From CAWCPR01 sp963797475 (GTDB taxonomy: Bacteria; Chloroflexota; Anaerolineae; Anaerolineales; UBA4823), in the NCBI GenBank assembly GCA_963797475.1, contig CAWCPR010000001.1, positions 2,976,001 to 3,040,000 on the forward strand: DNA of 64,000 bases. Reading direction: 5' to 3'. The position numbers and the translations under genes are program-made. How positions within the stretch are numbered: the stretch's first letter is position 1; every line of letters begins with the position of its first letter. This document shows positions 25,790 to 36,900 of the stretch, in pieces. The notes below the pieces were generated by a model. That model searched no databases and had not been told where the DNA came from. It saw nothing but the letters and a program-made list of their open reading frames with translations.

Positions 25790-27038
25790 TTATGATATTT
25801 CAATCTGGCTGTTGATGATTGCGATCGCCTGTCCGACGCCGTCCTCGGCGCGGATGGCTTCTCCCAAAGAGGCGGCTCGCTGGCGCATATCCTGATCGGT
25901 CACAGCTTTTTCAATCGCATTCGCCAAGCTTTCAGCGGTCAACTTTCGCTGTGGAATGGGGGGTGGACCAACCCCCAACGCAGCCACGCGGCGGCCCCAG
26001 AAAGGCTGGTCGCCGACGAACGGGCAGATCACGGTCGGCTTGCCGGCGCGCAGCGCCGCCCCGGTCGTGCCCGCGCCGCCATGCTGAACGACCGCCGCTA
26101 CCTGGGGGAAGAGCCAATCATGCGGGGCGGCATCCAGGACAAAGGTGCCTTGCGGGGCGTTCTCCGCGGTCAGCCCTCCCCAACCGGTCGCGATAATTCC
26201 CCGCTGCCCGGCAAGCTTCAGGGCATTGAGAACGGTTTCCGTTTTGCGCTCCCCGCCATTCATGAACATGCTGCCGAATCCCATATACACCGGCGGCGAG
26301 CCTGCTTGCAGGAACTCGACCAGCGCCGGTTGTGGTCGCCAATCGCCGGGCGCATCCAAAAACCAGTATCCGGTGACCACCGACGATTCATCCCAGTCGG
26401 CAGGACGAGGCACTACAGATGGGCTGTAAGCATACAGCTTCGTAACCGGCTTGCCGCGCAGCCGGTCTTCGCCCTTCGGCGGCGGCAAACCGAGCCTATC
26501 CCGGCGCCATTCGTTAATCGGGCGGCGGTACATCGTTGGCCCTATAGCCGCAAACAAGCGGTGGCTCATTTTGTTGAAGGGTCCCAGGTCGCGAAAGGGC
26601 AAGAACGGGCTGGGGAACTCTCGGGTTGGCGAGTAGAGCGGCGCGGGGAAAGAGGCGAAGGCCGGAACGCCCAATTTCTCGGCGATATGGATAGCCACCT
26701 AATGCTGCCGAATTATAGATCAGCACATCGGCCTTTTGAGCGCTGGCCCACTCATCCTCCAAGGTGTCGCGCGCCATGCGGATATATTGCCGCAGGAGTT
26801 TGATTGGATTGCCGCGTCCTTCCAGCGCAGACTTGCCCTCGGCTGTTTGGGCGGCTTTCAAGAAATCGCCGCGCAAAGCATCATGCTGCAGTCCATAATC
26901 CATCACGAGCGGCTTGAATTCTGCCAGGGTCGCAATCGTCACTTCATACCCGGCTGCCTTTAACCCCAAACCCAGGGCGACATACGGCTGCACATCGCCG
27001 CGCGTCCCGAACGTCAAAATACAGATTTTCCTGGCCAT
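25790..27038 (-). CDS. GT1-family glycosyltransferase (sterol/macrolide glucosyltransferase-like), frameshifted
   Basis: The N-terminal half starts at 27038 (MARKICILTFGTRGDVQPYV, the typical GT1 glycine-rich opening). One extra base near 26694-26702 shifts the frame after NSAAL; the second frame continues VAIHIAEKLGVPAFASFP to the end. Combined length is about 415 residues, as expected. The donor-binding PSPG-like region reads VVQHGGAGTTGAALRAGKP, then TVICPFVGDQPFWGRRV. Likely transfers a UDP- or dTDP-sugar to a lipid or other small acceptor. The protein probably is intact in the organism if the indel is a sequencing error. Confidence 0.82.
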
Positions 27039-27081
27039 TTTTAAAGGAGCGCTTGAACGTTGTTCTTAGCGTGATTGAGGA

Positions 27082-28219
27082 TCAATTCGATAATATCTCC
27101 ACAGCCCTCTGCAGCGGTTCGTCGGTTTCCGTTGCCGGATCGTCGCTGACTTCGATCTGTGGCGGGACGCCGCGCCCATGATACCACTCTCCATTGGGTG
27201 AGAGCCACTTGGCTATCGTCATTTGCAGCAGGGTATCATCCACTAAGGGAATCGTGGCCTGGATCACGCCTTTGCCGAAGGAACTGCTCCCGATGGTTTT
27301 GCCCCTGCCGGATTCGGCGATGACGGCTGCGCAGGTTTCGGCAGCCGAATAGGTCGTCTTATCCATTAAGACCACCAGGGGGATATCCGCGAGCGATAGG
27401 CTTTCCTTTCGCATAAAACCGGACCGTTCGATCGTGGGTCAGCTCTGCGGAGAAGAGCAATCCATCTTTGATGAAATAACTGAGGATATCTTGGGCCGCC
27501 TGCATATCCCCACCTTCGTTATTGCGCAGATCCCAAATCAGGCCGATGGGTTTCTGCGCCATGAGCCCTTCGATGGCATCCTTCATCTGCTGGCTGGCTG
27601 TGCGATTGAATGCATTTAGCGATACATATCCGATCCCTTCCGGAAGCATGCGGGAATCGACATATTCTCGCACCTGGCGGACCAGGTCGAATTCGAGAAC
27701 CTGGTTATCGCGGCGGACCTTGAGATGCACCGTGGAACCTGGGGCGCCGCGGATCATCAAGCCGGTTTCCGATGAGTCCGTATCTTTATCCAATGTCACA
27801 TTGTCAATCGCCAGAATGACGTCTCCAACCTGTAAGCCGGCCTTATCGGCAGTCCCGTTTGGGAAGACAATTGAGATGACGACTTGATCGGATTTTTTCT
27901 CCGCATACAGGCCGACCACTCCGGTTTGCCCGCTAAATGTGCTGGTGAAATTATGAGCGGCCTCGGGTTCTATCAGCTCTGCGTACGGGTCATCGATCGT
28001 GTCGAGCATACCCCGGATAGCGGCATAGGATAATTCGCTGCTTGACTGCTGGTTGAAAAATGAATCGCCCGCAATCCTGCGATAGGCGGCGTCAAGCAGT
28101 TTTTCATCCGAGCTTTCCCCCCTCCCATTGAACCAAAAACCGGCGCCGAAGGACAAGACGCATAAAGCAATCACACCAAGCAGCTTAAAGACTTGCTTTC
28201 GTTGAATATTTAATTTCAT
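27082..28219 (-). CDS. S41-family C-terminal processing protease, frameshifted
   Basis: Starts at 28219 with a basic residue stretch and TM segment (LLGVIALCVLSFGAGFWF). A PDZ domain follows (about 95-180, NGTADKAGLQVGDVILAIDN), then the S41 protease domain. Near 27402-27416 one extra base in an AAAGGAAA context shifts the frame from FYAK to ESLSLADIPLVVL. The second part holds the catalytic Ser (TTYSAAETC) and Lys (SSFGKGVIQ). Combined length is about 379 residues, normal for CtpA/Prc-like proteases. Likely membrane-anchored with the active site outside the cytoplasm. Confidence 0.85.
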
Positions 28220-28260
28220 GGGGAGGCTTCCAGGTTTGCAAAGGCCGCGTGGGTCAGGCC

Positions 28261-29919
28261 CTAATTCGATCGGGCCAGGGAGTTATCCAGGGACTGAACA
28301 CAGGATGCGTCAAACAAAACGCCGGCTTGTTCATTCAGGTAGGACAGCACTTCCTCAACGCTCAACGCTTGCCGGTAGGGGCGGTTGCTGGTCATCGCAT
28401 CGAAAACATCTGCAACGGCAACGATTCGGCCCATCAACGAAATTTGCTTGTCCGTCAGTTTTGCGGGATACCCTGTTCCATCCAGCCGCTCATGATGCTC
28501 CAATATTGCCGGCCACATTGGGTCCAACAACTTAACCTGGCTCAGGATATTCACGCCAGTACGTGGATGCTCTTTCATTAATTCAATTTCTTCCAGATTG
28601 AGCATGCCGTTTTTCAATAAAATCGAATCCGGAATGCCGATTTTACCGATATCGTGGAGCAAGCTGCCAATGCGAATATCATTCACCAATGGTTCATCCA
28701 AGCCAAGCTCCAGCGCAATTAACACCGAATAATCGGATACACGTTGGGAGTGACCTTGCGTATAGGGGTCCTTGGCGTCAATAGCCGTAATCAATGATTT
28801 AATGACCCCCAGGAACAATTCTTCAGTGCTCTCATACATTTCGGCTACTTGCAGAAAGGTGCTGGCTTGATCGACGAGAATCCGCATCAACTGCGCATCC
28901 TCTTCCTGGAAAGAAGCACTGGGTTTGTTAAGCACCATCAGACCGCCGAGCACGTGCTTGCGATCCTCTGCACGATCCTGCGTAAGCGGCCCACTTCGTA
29001 AAGGCACGGTGATTGCCGAGCGGTTGAAATACGAGAATTCCCCTTCCTGCAAATTCGCCAGGCGAGTTTGCCGGCTGAAATTACTTCGGGTATGTTGGCT
29101 CGATCTGGATAATCTGGCCTGCCTGCCAGTATTTTCGGCAGATGAAGGCGCACGCCCTTGCTCCGGCGGCTGGTAAGCTACCTGAAAGATCATCTCGCTC
29201 GTCGTAGGATCGACCAGAAAGAGCGAGCTGCGTTCGGCATTCACCAGACGAGCTGCGTTTTCAGTTACCAGGTGTAATAAATGATTGCGGTCCAAGGTTC
29301 CGGCGACCTCTCCCAACATGTCCACCAGTGTCAGGAGGCGTTGGTTTGATCGCTGGACAGTATCGATTTCTCTGCGACGATCCAGCTCGCTTGCAAGGCG
29401 ACTGCCTAAAACCAAAAGCAGGTCCGATTCAGCGTGTTGAAAATTGAAGATCTGGATGACGCCAAGCGTATGCCCCTTGTTGGCGACCGGTAAATTGATC
29501 ACGTTTTTCTTGCGAGCGGCGTTCACCGGATCCACCGTGCGCAGCCAATCTGGATCCGACGGCAAGTCGCCAATTACCATGACCCGGGTATCGCAGAGCG
29601 ATATCCCTGGTAAGCCTTGTTGGCGGTTCAGACGCAAACCCACCAGATACTGGCTTTCAGCATCGCCGCGCACGTGCGTTAAGACTAATTCATCTGCAGC
29701 CGCATCCAGTTGAAAGAAATGAGCCGAATCGGCCAGGGTAATCTCGATCATCAGATCTAACATATCCTGGACCATGCGTGCGGATTCTGCTGCGCCCGCA
29801 ATTTCATCGGCGCGCTCGATGGTGGACAGGAGCCATTCACGGCCCTGGCTAATTGGATGGCTATTTCCTGGAACTGACGTTTCTTGATCCTTCAGGCGCT
29901 GTTTGCCGGCATCCAACAT
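28261..29919 (-). CDS. GAF-HD-GYP protein, probable c-di-GMP phosphodiesterase
   Basis: About 552 residues from ATG at 29919, preceded by GAAAGGGATC. Two GAF domains (about 40-185 and 195-350) sense a ligand. The HD-GYP domain (about 365-540) has intact HDIGKIGIPD and HHERLDGTGYP, the residues that bind the metals and c-di-GMP. It should hydrolyse c-di-GMP to pGpG or GMP in the cytoplasm. The ORF can be extended to 30060, but that extension covers an 18-bp perfect hairpin and is unlikely to be coding. It lies directly downstream of the riboswitch-controlled WSGGWL gene and may share its transcript. Confidence 0.88.
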   Translation of the reverse strand: MLDAGKQRLKDQETSVPGNSHPISQGREWLLSTIERADEIAGAAESARMVQDMLDLMIEITLADSAHFFQLDAAADELVLTHVRGDAESQYLVGLRLNRQQGLPGISLCDTRVMVIGDLPSDPDWLRTVDPVNAARKKNVINLPVANKGHTLGVIQIFNFQHAESDLLLVLGSRLASELDRRREIDTVQRSNQRLLTLVDMLGEVAGTLDRNHLLHLVTENAARLVNAERSSLFLVDPTTSEMIFQVAYQPPEQGRAPSSAENTGRQARLSRSSQHTRSNFSRQTRLANLQEGEFSYFNRSAITVPLRSGPLTQDRAEDRKHVLGGLMVLNKPSASFQEEDAQLMRILVDQASTFLQVAEMYESTEELFLGVIKSLITAIDAKDPYTQGHSQRVSDYSVLIALELGLDEPLVNDIRIGSLLHDIGKIGIPDSILLKNGMLNLEEIELMKEHPRTGVNILSQVKLLDPMWPAILEHHERLDGTGYPAKLTDKQISLMGRIVAVADVFDAMTSNRPYRQALSVEEVLSYLNEQAGVLFDASCVQSLDNSLARSN

Positions 29920-29993
29920 GCCTGTGATCCCTTTCAAATCGATGAGTGTTTTCCCAATAATTGGAGAAACTGGGGGCTTCCCTGTTAAGGGCC

Positions 29994-30040
29994 AGATGTG
30001 GGGTTGTTTGCAGACGAAGCCCGCAAACAACCCCACATCT
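29994..30040. promoter_or_regulatory. 18-bp perfect inverted repeat between two cyclic-dinucleotide genes
   Basis: AGATGTGGGGTTGTTTGC (29994-30011) pairs perfectly with its complement at 30023-30040 around an 11-nt loop. On the plus strand it is followed by CCTTTTTTCC, as in an intrinsic terminator; on the minus strand it lies in the leader of the HD-GYP gene. It could separate expression of that gene from the WSGGWL gene upstream or serve as an attenuator. Confidence 0.6.
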
Positions 30041-30151
30041 CCTTTTTTCCACTTTTCCACAGCTAAGCCGGAAAAGCGATCATGCTCCAGTTGAGAACAG
30101 GGTGCGTGATTTGAGGAGGCTAATTCGAATTTAAATCACTTATTCTCAGGT

Positions 30152-30415
30152 TTATCCGGACCACAGCCAGCCGCCGGACCAGAGCCAACCGCCCGACCAC
30201 AGCCAGCCACCTGACCACAACCAGCCGCCGGACCAGAGCCAACCGCCCGACCACAGCCAACCCCCGGACCACAGCCAACCACCAGACCAGACCAGGTTAC
30301 CCGCAATGGATTGATGTGAGGCGTTTGAAATGCGAGCCATGGCCATAGGAGCAAAGAGAGATGCCAGTACCAGCAGGCCGATGACGATGATGATTATTTT
30401 CTGGTTTTTACTCAT
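30152..30415 (-). CDS. Small secreted Trp-rich protein of WSGGWL hexapeptide repeats
   Basis: 87 residues. A signal peptide (IIIIVIGLLVLASLFAPMAMA, likely cleaved after AMA near residue 27) is followed by about 16 residues. Then come about 7.5 perfect hexapeptides WSGGWL to the stop. Trp makes up a third of the repeat. A GAGGGAGAGAT ribosome-binding site lies before the ATG. The gene is preceded by a promoter, two tandem GEMM riboswitches and a terminator, so its expression should respond to a cyclic dinucleotide. I know no characterised homologue. An outside-facing, aggregating or surface-binding role in biofilm formation is a guess from composition and control. Confidence 0.75.
   Translation of the reverse strand: MSKNQKIIIIVIGLLVLASLFAPMAMARISNASHQSIAGNLVWSGGWLWSGGWLWSGGWLWSGGWLWSGGWLWSGGWLWSGGWLWSG
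30155..30290 (-). repeat. 18-bp tandem repeat encoding WSGGWL
   Basis: Seven to eight 18-bp units, each encoding the same hexapeptide. Units differ at wobble positions (for example ccggaccacagccagccg against ccggaccagagccaaccg on the plus strand), so the peptide is more conserved than the DNA. Confidence 0.85.
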
Positions 30416-30572
30416 ATCTCTCCCTCAATCAAGTTTTTGATAGAGATTGATTAAATTTTGGATGTCGATAGGTTCCTACAGTTTCATACAGGTTGATCGA
30501 TTAATCGAATTCGTTTGATAATTGCAGCCCTCCTTTCAATTCAGTGGCTACCAGGTGCGCCAGATGAAGACC

Positions 30573-30610
30573 TAAAAAAAATCCCTACGGTGACCAGCTA
30601 CCATAGGGAT
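30573..30610 (-). terminator. Intrinsic terminator after the tandem riboswitches
   Basis: On the minus strand, ATCCCTATGGT pairs with ACCGTAGGGAT around an 8-nt loop, followed by a run of eight T. It comes 16 nt after the second aptamer and about 160 nt before the WSGGWL start codon. This is the expected place for a riboswitch expression platform acting by transcription termination. Confidence 0.88.
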
Positions 30611-30626
30611 GAAAATTTATATTCGT

Positions 30627-30724
30627 CCGCCTAGGTAGCCCGACCATCTTACGGTAATCGTTGTTCTTTACCGCTTAGACCGTAGCTTTGCGCCTTCATC
30701 TTTTGATGAATTTGCCGTTTCTGT
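30627..30724 (-). promoter_or_regulatory. GEMM-I (c-di-GMP-I) riboswitch aptamer 2
   Basis: Reading the minus strand from 30724: ACGGCAAA, then a stem TTCATC-AAAA-GATGAA, the conserved GGCGCAAAGC, TACGGTCTAAG, and after a variable arm GATGGTCGGGCTACC. These are the hallmark segments of the GEMM-I aptamer: the GNRA-like loop, the CGCAAAGC joining strand, and the GGUCUAA receptor with its distal partner. It is immediately followed by the terminator. Confidence 0.88.
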
Positions 30725-30736
30725 GCGAAATTTATT

Positions 30737-30828
30737 GCCTAGGCAGCCAGGCTGTCATGCAAGGAGGAACCCTGATTAGACCCTTTAGCTTTGCGTCTCC
30801 ATCTTTCAATGGATTTGCCGTTTCTGCG
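30737..30828 (-). promoter_or_regulatory. GEMM-I (c-di-GMP-I) riboswitch aptamer 1
   Basis: Minus strand from 30828: GAAACGGCAAA, stem TCCATT-GAAA-GATGGA with a true GAAA tetraloop, AGACGCAAAGC, TAAAGGGTCTAATC, then GACAGCCTGGCTGCC. It matches the GEMM-I consensus closely and is separated from aptamer 2 by about 12 nt. A tandem arrangement of two complete aptamers allows a steeper or two-input response. Confidence 0.88.
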
Positions 30829-30850
30829 CTATTGTTAAGATACTGTTAAT

Positions 30851-30879
30851 AATATACACAATTTTTCAATAAGAGTCAA
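30851..30879 (-). promoter_or_regulatory. Promoter of the riboswitch-controlled transcript
   Basis: On the minus strand, TTGACT (30879-30874), a spacer of exactly 17 bp, then TATATT (30856-30851). It lies just upstream of aptamer 1 and directs transcription into the riboswitches and the WSGGWL gene. Confidence 0.8.
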
Positions 30880-30936
30880 GTCAAGACACTTACAGTTTTG
30901 TTATGCAGGCCTTATAAATAATCGGTTTCCCGGGTT

Positions 30937-33900
30937 TCATTGGATTTTTACCGCTTCCAATAATGAGAGATCTCGAGAAGCGCCCAATTGTTTAAACACT
31001 TGCTCTGCCGCCGTGCGATGCGTTAGCGCCTGTTCCTGATCATTACCTGCCAACGCAATCAGCATAGCCTGTACATGCAGCCGTCCATCTTCTATTCGAT
31101 CCGGGCCATCTTCCAAAGCTTTCCAGGCGCTTTCGAGTGCCTGCCTGGCGTCTTCGATTTGCCCTTGGCGGAGTAAGCTGGCAGAAGTTAATCTCCAGGC
31201 AGTGGCGAGCAGAGGGCTGACACCAATTTGAGAAGCCAGCTTTGCAGCGCTTTGAGCGCTTTCTTCAGCCTCAAGCAGCCTGTCCTCTGCCAGTTGGATC
31301 TCAGCCAATGTGCAGTAGGCTTCTACAATCACATCTGGAGCGTTAATTTCCTGCGCAAGGCGAAAACTATCCTGGAGCGATTCGGAGGCTTCAGCGATCT
31401 TTCCCTGGCTCAACAGAGATTGCGCTAAACCGACAAAGGAATTAGCGGCATGCCAGTTCATTTGAAATGGCCTGGAAACAGCCAGGCTGTCACGATAATA
31501 TAGCTCGGCCTGTTCGACATCCCCTAAACTGCGCACAAGCTGGCCCAGGTTGTGGTTTGTAATCGCTACCCCGTCGACGTCGCCCATTTTCTGGCGCAGA
31601 TCCAGGCTGCGCTTAATGGAATTATAGGCAGCTTGCCAGTTTCCGGACACGCTTTCGAGGATGCCCAAATTACTCAAGGCGGCAGCCACTCCCCAACTGT
31701 AGCCAATCTCTTGCCAGTAAGCCATTGCCGTCCGCGTGTGCTGCATCGCCTGCTCGAGATCACCCTGCCGGAAAAATATCCCACCCAGGTAATTCTCTGC
31801 CATAGCCAGTGTGGTTAGATTATTGGCCATGCCGGCGTAATGCATCGACTTCATAACGGCCTCTTTGGCAGATTCAAAATCGGATTGCACGAAATGGCAC
31901 CAACCCAGGCGGGCATAAATCAGGGCTGCTTCTACCCTGGACTGGGTGTCATCCGGTTCGGCGATCACTTCCAATGCCTGGGTAAGATAGATAATTGCTT
32001 GTTCCTGATCCCCTTTCTTATGGGCTGTATCGCCCATCCGCCGGAAGAGACCAGCTTGTTGGGCGGGGGTTAGCAAAGTGCTTTGCAGAAGATCCAGGCC
32101 GCTCTGGAGCACTGCCAGGGAAGTGTCATAGTTTCCGATAAACTGGTACACCTCACCCATCTGGTGAATAATTCTCCAGCGGGCTTCGTCTCCTACATCG
32201 GGGACAGCGCTCAGTAATTCGGCCGCTTGTTCAAAAAAGGACACTGCAACGTCGTTCGCATGCCTTACCGCGGCTCTCTCGCCGGCTAAAATCAAGTAAT
32301 GCAGCGCCCGGTCGTAGACTTCGGCTTTTCTAAAGTGATACGCCAGGTCCTCGGCATGCTCATCTTCACTCCCCCGCCACTGATTCTCCAGGGCGATAGC
32401 TGTGCGGTGGTGCAGGATGCGCCTTTGCGCTCTTAACACCGAGTTATAAACGATCACTTCAATCAAGGGATGGCTGAACTCCCAGTAATCTTCTTCGATG
32501 GTTGGATTCAACATGCCGCGGGTGTGAAGACGGGATAAGATCAAATTGTTATCTTCACGCTCCGCCACCTGGGCCAGCAGGGCGCTGTTGAAGCGATGTC
32601 CAATAACCGATGCGATCTGCAGCAGTTGCTTGGCTGAGATATCGAGTGCGTCAACCCGGGCTCTGATCAGGCTCTCCAAGGACGCAGGTACGACCAGGGC
32701 ATCGGCCTGCAAGGTGCGATTCGCAACCAATTTGCCTCGAACCAGACGCAGGAAATCTTTTTCAACCAATAAGCGTACAAACTCTTCGATAAAATATGGG
32801 TTGCCGCCGCTTTGTTGAATAATGAGGGATAAGAACGAATCCGGAAGATCGGCAGAAGCAAGGAATTCATTCAGGAGCTGCCTGCACTCGGCAATGGTGA
32901 GTGGGTTGATCGATAGGTGGATGTAATGATCCGGGTGCATACTGCGAGTCCGCGCCAGGACTGGCTCGAATGGGCTGATTTCATTTTGCCGCTGCGCACA
33001 AACGAACAAGATCGATCGGGAAACTACCAGGTGCGAAAGATATAGAAGCAGGTCGGCTGAAATCGAATCGATCCATTGTAAATCGTCCAAGATGAACATC
33101 AATGGTTGTCTTAAAGCCAGATCGCTGAATAAGTGGTGGATCGCCACAAAGGTCTGGCGGCGGAGCTGTTCTGGTTCCATCGATGTGATCCGTTCCCCTT
33201 GCGCTCCACTCGGCTGGACACCTAACAAGAGCTGGAGAAACGGGCGGGTTTCGATCAAATCGGGAGACCAGAGGTTTATTTTTTGATCGATTTGTTCATC
33301 GATTTGCTTGGGAGTGTAATGGTGCTGAATATCGAAGATCTGCATCAACAAATCTGAAAACAATGAAAATGCGTATTCTGAATGGCGTGCGGTGCATACG
33401 CCGCCCAGGATGAGCGGTTTAAACTCGTCAACCTGCTTCGAAAACTCGCGCATCAAACGGCTTTTGCCGATGCCAGCCTCTCCTTCAATCCAAATGATCC
33501 CCCCGGTCTCTCCCTTTAAGACCTGGCCCATGCGATACATTTCAGCAAGTTCTTTATCACGGCCAATAAATGGTGTTTTAAGACCAATCAACCCGCGCAC
33601 AGGCAGGATCTGTTCACGCAGACCCTCTAATTGGAAAATGGCTACAGGTAAATTTTCAACTATACTGGAGGGGACCGGCGTGTATTCGAAACGATAGGAA
33701 GTGTGATTGCGGACGGATTGCGTCACCCATACCCGGCCCGATGGACAGGCCTCGGCCATGATCCGTGCGGTTTGAATGGGTTCTCCAGCCGCCATAAATT
33801 CAGCAGTTTGTTCTATCCCAACCTTGCCGGCAACAATCTTTCCCATAGCAACACCCAGGTGAATCGTTATGGGCAGCTCTGTCTGCTGATCGAGCTCATT

Positions 33901-36900
33901 ATAGAAATTAACGATTTGCATCACGGAATCGACGGCTCGCTCGGGATCATCCTCGTGAGTGACCGGCGCACCAAAGATTGCGGTGATTCCATCCTGGTGG
34001 CGGAGAACCTGGCATCCATTTTCTTGCATTAATTCGGTCAGGGGCGGGATCAGAAAAGCAATCGTCTCAAATATTAATTCTTCGTCCAATCCCGGTTGAG
34101 GCGTCAAGACTGCTGAAATGATTGCAGCCGGGTACCACTCGCCATCCGGCAGATGGAGTTGGGCGCGAAGCTTGTTCGTTTGCTTTTCGATCTCTGCTTC
34201 TTCCCTCAAATTCTTATCGTCATTTTCGGGTGTTGGCAACAGGATGCGCGTGTTTTTCGCCTGATGTAGATCGTGTTTTGCACCCAGCGCTTCGAAGACC
34301 CGTATCGCCGCATCCAGTGATCTCACTGCCTGATCTAAATGCTGCCTTTGTTGAGACGGATCTCGTCCGCTCCAGCTCCAGAATAACAAGCCCAGTTCGT
34401 AGCGAGCTTTTGCTTCGCTGAAGCGATCATTCAATTGTTGAGCGAGCTCGATCGAGTTATAAAGGAAGGTTTCGGACTGTTCGAATTCATCGATCTTCGT
34501 GGATATCGTCCCCAAAACCCTGAGGGCATCGACTTGCTTATCGGAGATACTGCCGCGCTGAGAAATCTGGAGCGCCAGTTCGGCCGATTTCTTGGCTTTT
34601 TGAAAATTGCCATCCTGAATTTCGATCTGGGCCTGTAATTGATAATAATTCGCCACCCGTTCGTTTGTCTCTTCCAATGAATCCAACAACGCACCGGCTT
34701 TTTGCAGGTGCAGCCTGGCGTCAGATGGATTGCCTTCGACAAGCGCCAACCGGCATAGCCCAAATTCTGCATAAGCCTGGGAGATGTTCAATCCGAGGCG
34801 TTGGCTGATCTCTCTGCTGGTCTCAAGGTTTGTGCGGGCATGCTGATGATCGCCTAAGTCAATCAAAACTTCGCCTAAATTCTTCAAATTAATGGGGCGC
34901 TCAGGGTCGTCGCCATATTCCCGCCGCAATCTGTCCGCCTGTTCCAGGTACTCAACGGCTTGCGACCATTTCTCCGTCGAATAATGAAGCGTGCCCAAAT
35001 TCGCCAACGAAATCGCCATTCCCCAGTGGTAGTTTAGATTTTTATAAATCACCAGGCTGTGTTCTACACTTTCAATGGCATCCGCAAAGCGCGAGCGGGT
35101 CCAATAGATGCCGCCGATAGTGTTGTAAAGCGAAGCCATCGTTATGGGGTCTTCGGTTTCCCAGGTGGCGGTATCCAGCAAGGCTAAATCTACCAGGTTA
35201 TAGGCCTCATCAAGGTTTCTTTGGCGAAAATACACCCAGGCAAGGCGGTCGGCCAGGCGGCGCCAGATGATCGGAAACACTTTTCTGCCCGATTCAGACA
35301 GCAGATCCATCCCTTGTTTCAGGAGTTGAACGGCGTAATCCAGCTCGCCTTCGCGGGCGCGGATATCCGCCAGCTCGCGCAGGGCTTCGATCTGGATTTG
35401 GAAAGAAGGGCTGGCAGTGTATTCCTGGTTATCAAGACTTTTTGGCATCCGATCGACGATATCGATCAGCAAATGGGCCGCCTCCTCGAGCTCACCGGTA
35501 AATTTGAGCGCTTGAGCCAGTCCCACCTGGGCCTTTTCCTTCTGGTCGATTTGGGAATCGGCAACCGTATCCATCAGCGCCAGCACCTGCCGGTAGAGCT
35601 GCACGACGGTGTCATTCGCAAAGTGTTGGTAGGCCTTTTCGGCGGAGATGAGCAAATACGGGATCGCCCTGGCGGGTTTGGCGCTCTCAGACAGGTGGTA
35701 TGCGAGCACCTGGTTGCGTTCTCCTGGGAGCCAGTAATCGCCGGCCTCAATTGCCTGCGCGACCTGCGAGTGAAGTTTCCTTGAATCGCGTTTTAGCAGC
35801 GTTTTGTAAATGGTTTCCTGGACGAGTGGATGTTTGAAAATATAGCCGTCTTCAACATCAAATTTCGTGTGGATCAGAAAGTCTCGTTCTTCCAGCTCCA
35901 TCAACGCGTTGGATAAATTATCGTTTTCTTCGCTCACCAGCGCATGTAACAATCTGACTGAGAACGAGTCTCCGAGAACGGATGCCCGCAGAAGCACATT
36001 TTTCAGTTGGTCGGGTAGATGATCGAAGCGGGCCAGGATAATGTCCCCTAACGTGCCCGGCACCTCACGAATGAGATTGGCTGCAGAAGCTGTCAGGTGC
36101 CAATCCCCGTCCCAATTGATCAACCCACCATGATCCATGAGGATGCGGACCAGTTCTTCGGTGTAATAAGGGTTGCCGCCTGCCCGGGCTGTAATTAAAG
36201 TCTTCATTTCTTTGGCAGGTTTTGTATCCTCGTGAACCAATTGGTCGACCAGGAGATGGGCATCCGATTCGGTCAAAGGTTGGATATAGATGTCATGGGG
36301 TTTCCGGACATGCTTATTCGCAGCAGTACGTATAGACTGGGCGAAGGAATATTTATCAAAATCGCGCGCCACCATCATCAATAGAATTGGAGCGGCTTCG
36401 AGAGATTGGCAAAGATATTCAAGAAATTGTCCGGAGGGTTGGTCGACCCAATGCAAATCGTCAAATACCAGAACCAGGGGAGTGCGATGCGATTCGGCAA
36501 TGAAAAACATGCGCAGCGCAAAATGGGTTTGTCTGCGCAGCATCGAGGGATCTAATAATTTAATCCGGACTTCCAGAACGGGATCCGAATGCAAAATTCC
36601 AAGCACATGCATCATATAGGGCAGAATATCATTGCGATCCAGGCCAAACTGCTCGAGATGTCGCTGCAAGGTTTTCCGCTGCTCGCTGGTTGGATCGAGT
36701 TCGGAGATACCCAGGATGTTCCGCAGAACGTCGGCCAGTACCCGGTATGGCGTGATACGCATGTACAGGGCGCACGTGCCTTGTACGATGCTAACCGGGT
36801 GGGCCGCTAAATAATTTCTGAATTCAGCCACCAACCTGGATTTACCGATCCCGGCTTCTCCACTGCAAAGCACAATCTCGCTGGAATTGGTACCAATGAC

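Noticed and set aside
30155..30290. Possible CRISPR-like array from short regular repeats
   Set aside because: Units are 18 bp, contiguous without spacers, and encode a hexapeptide after a signal peptide.
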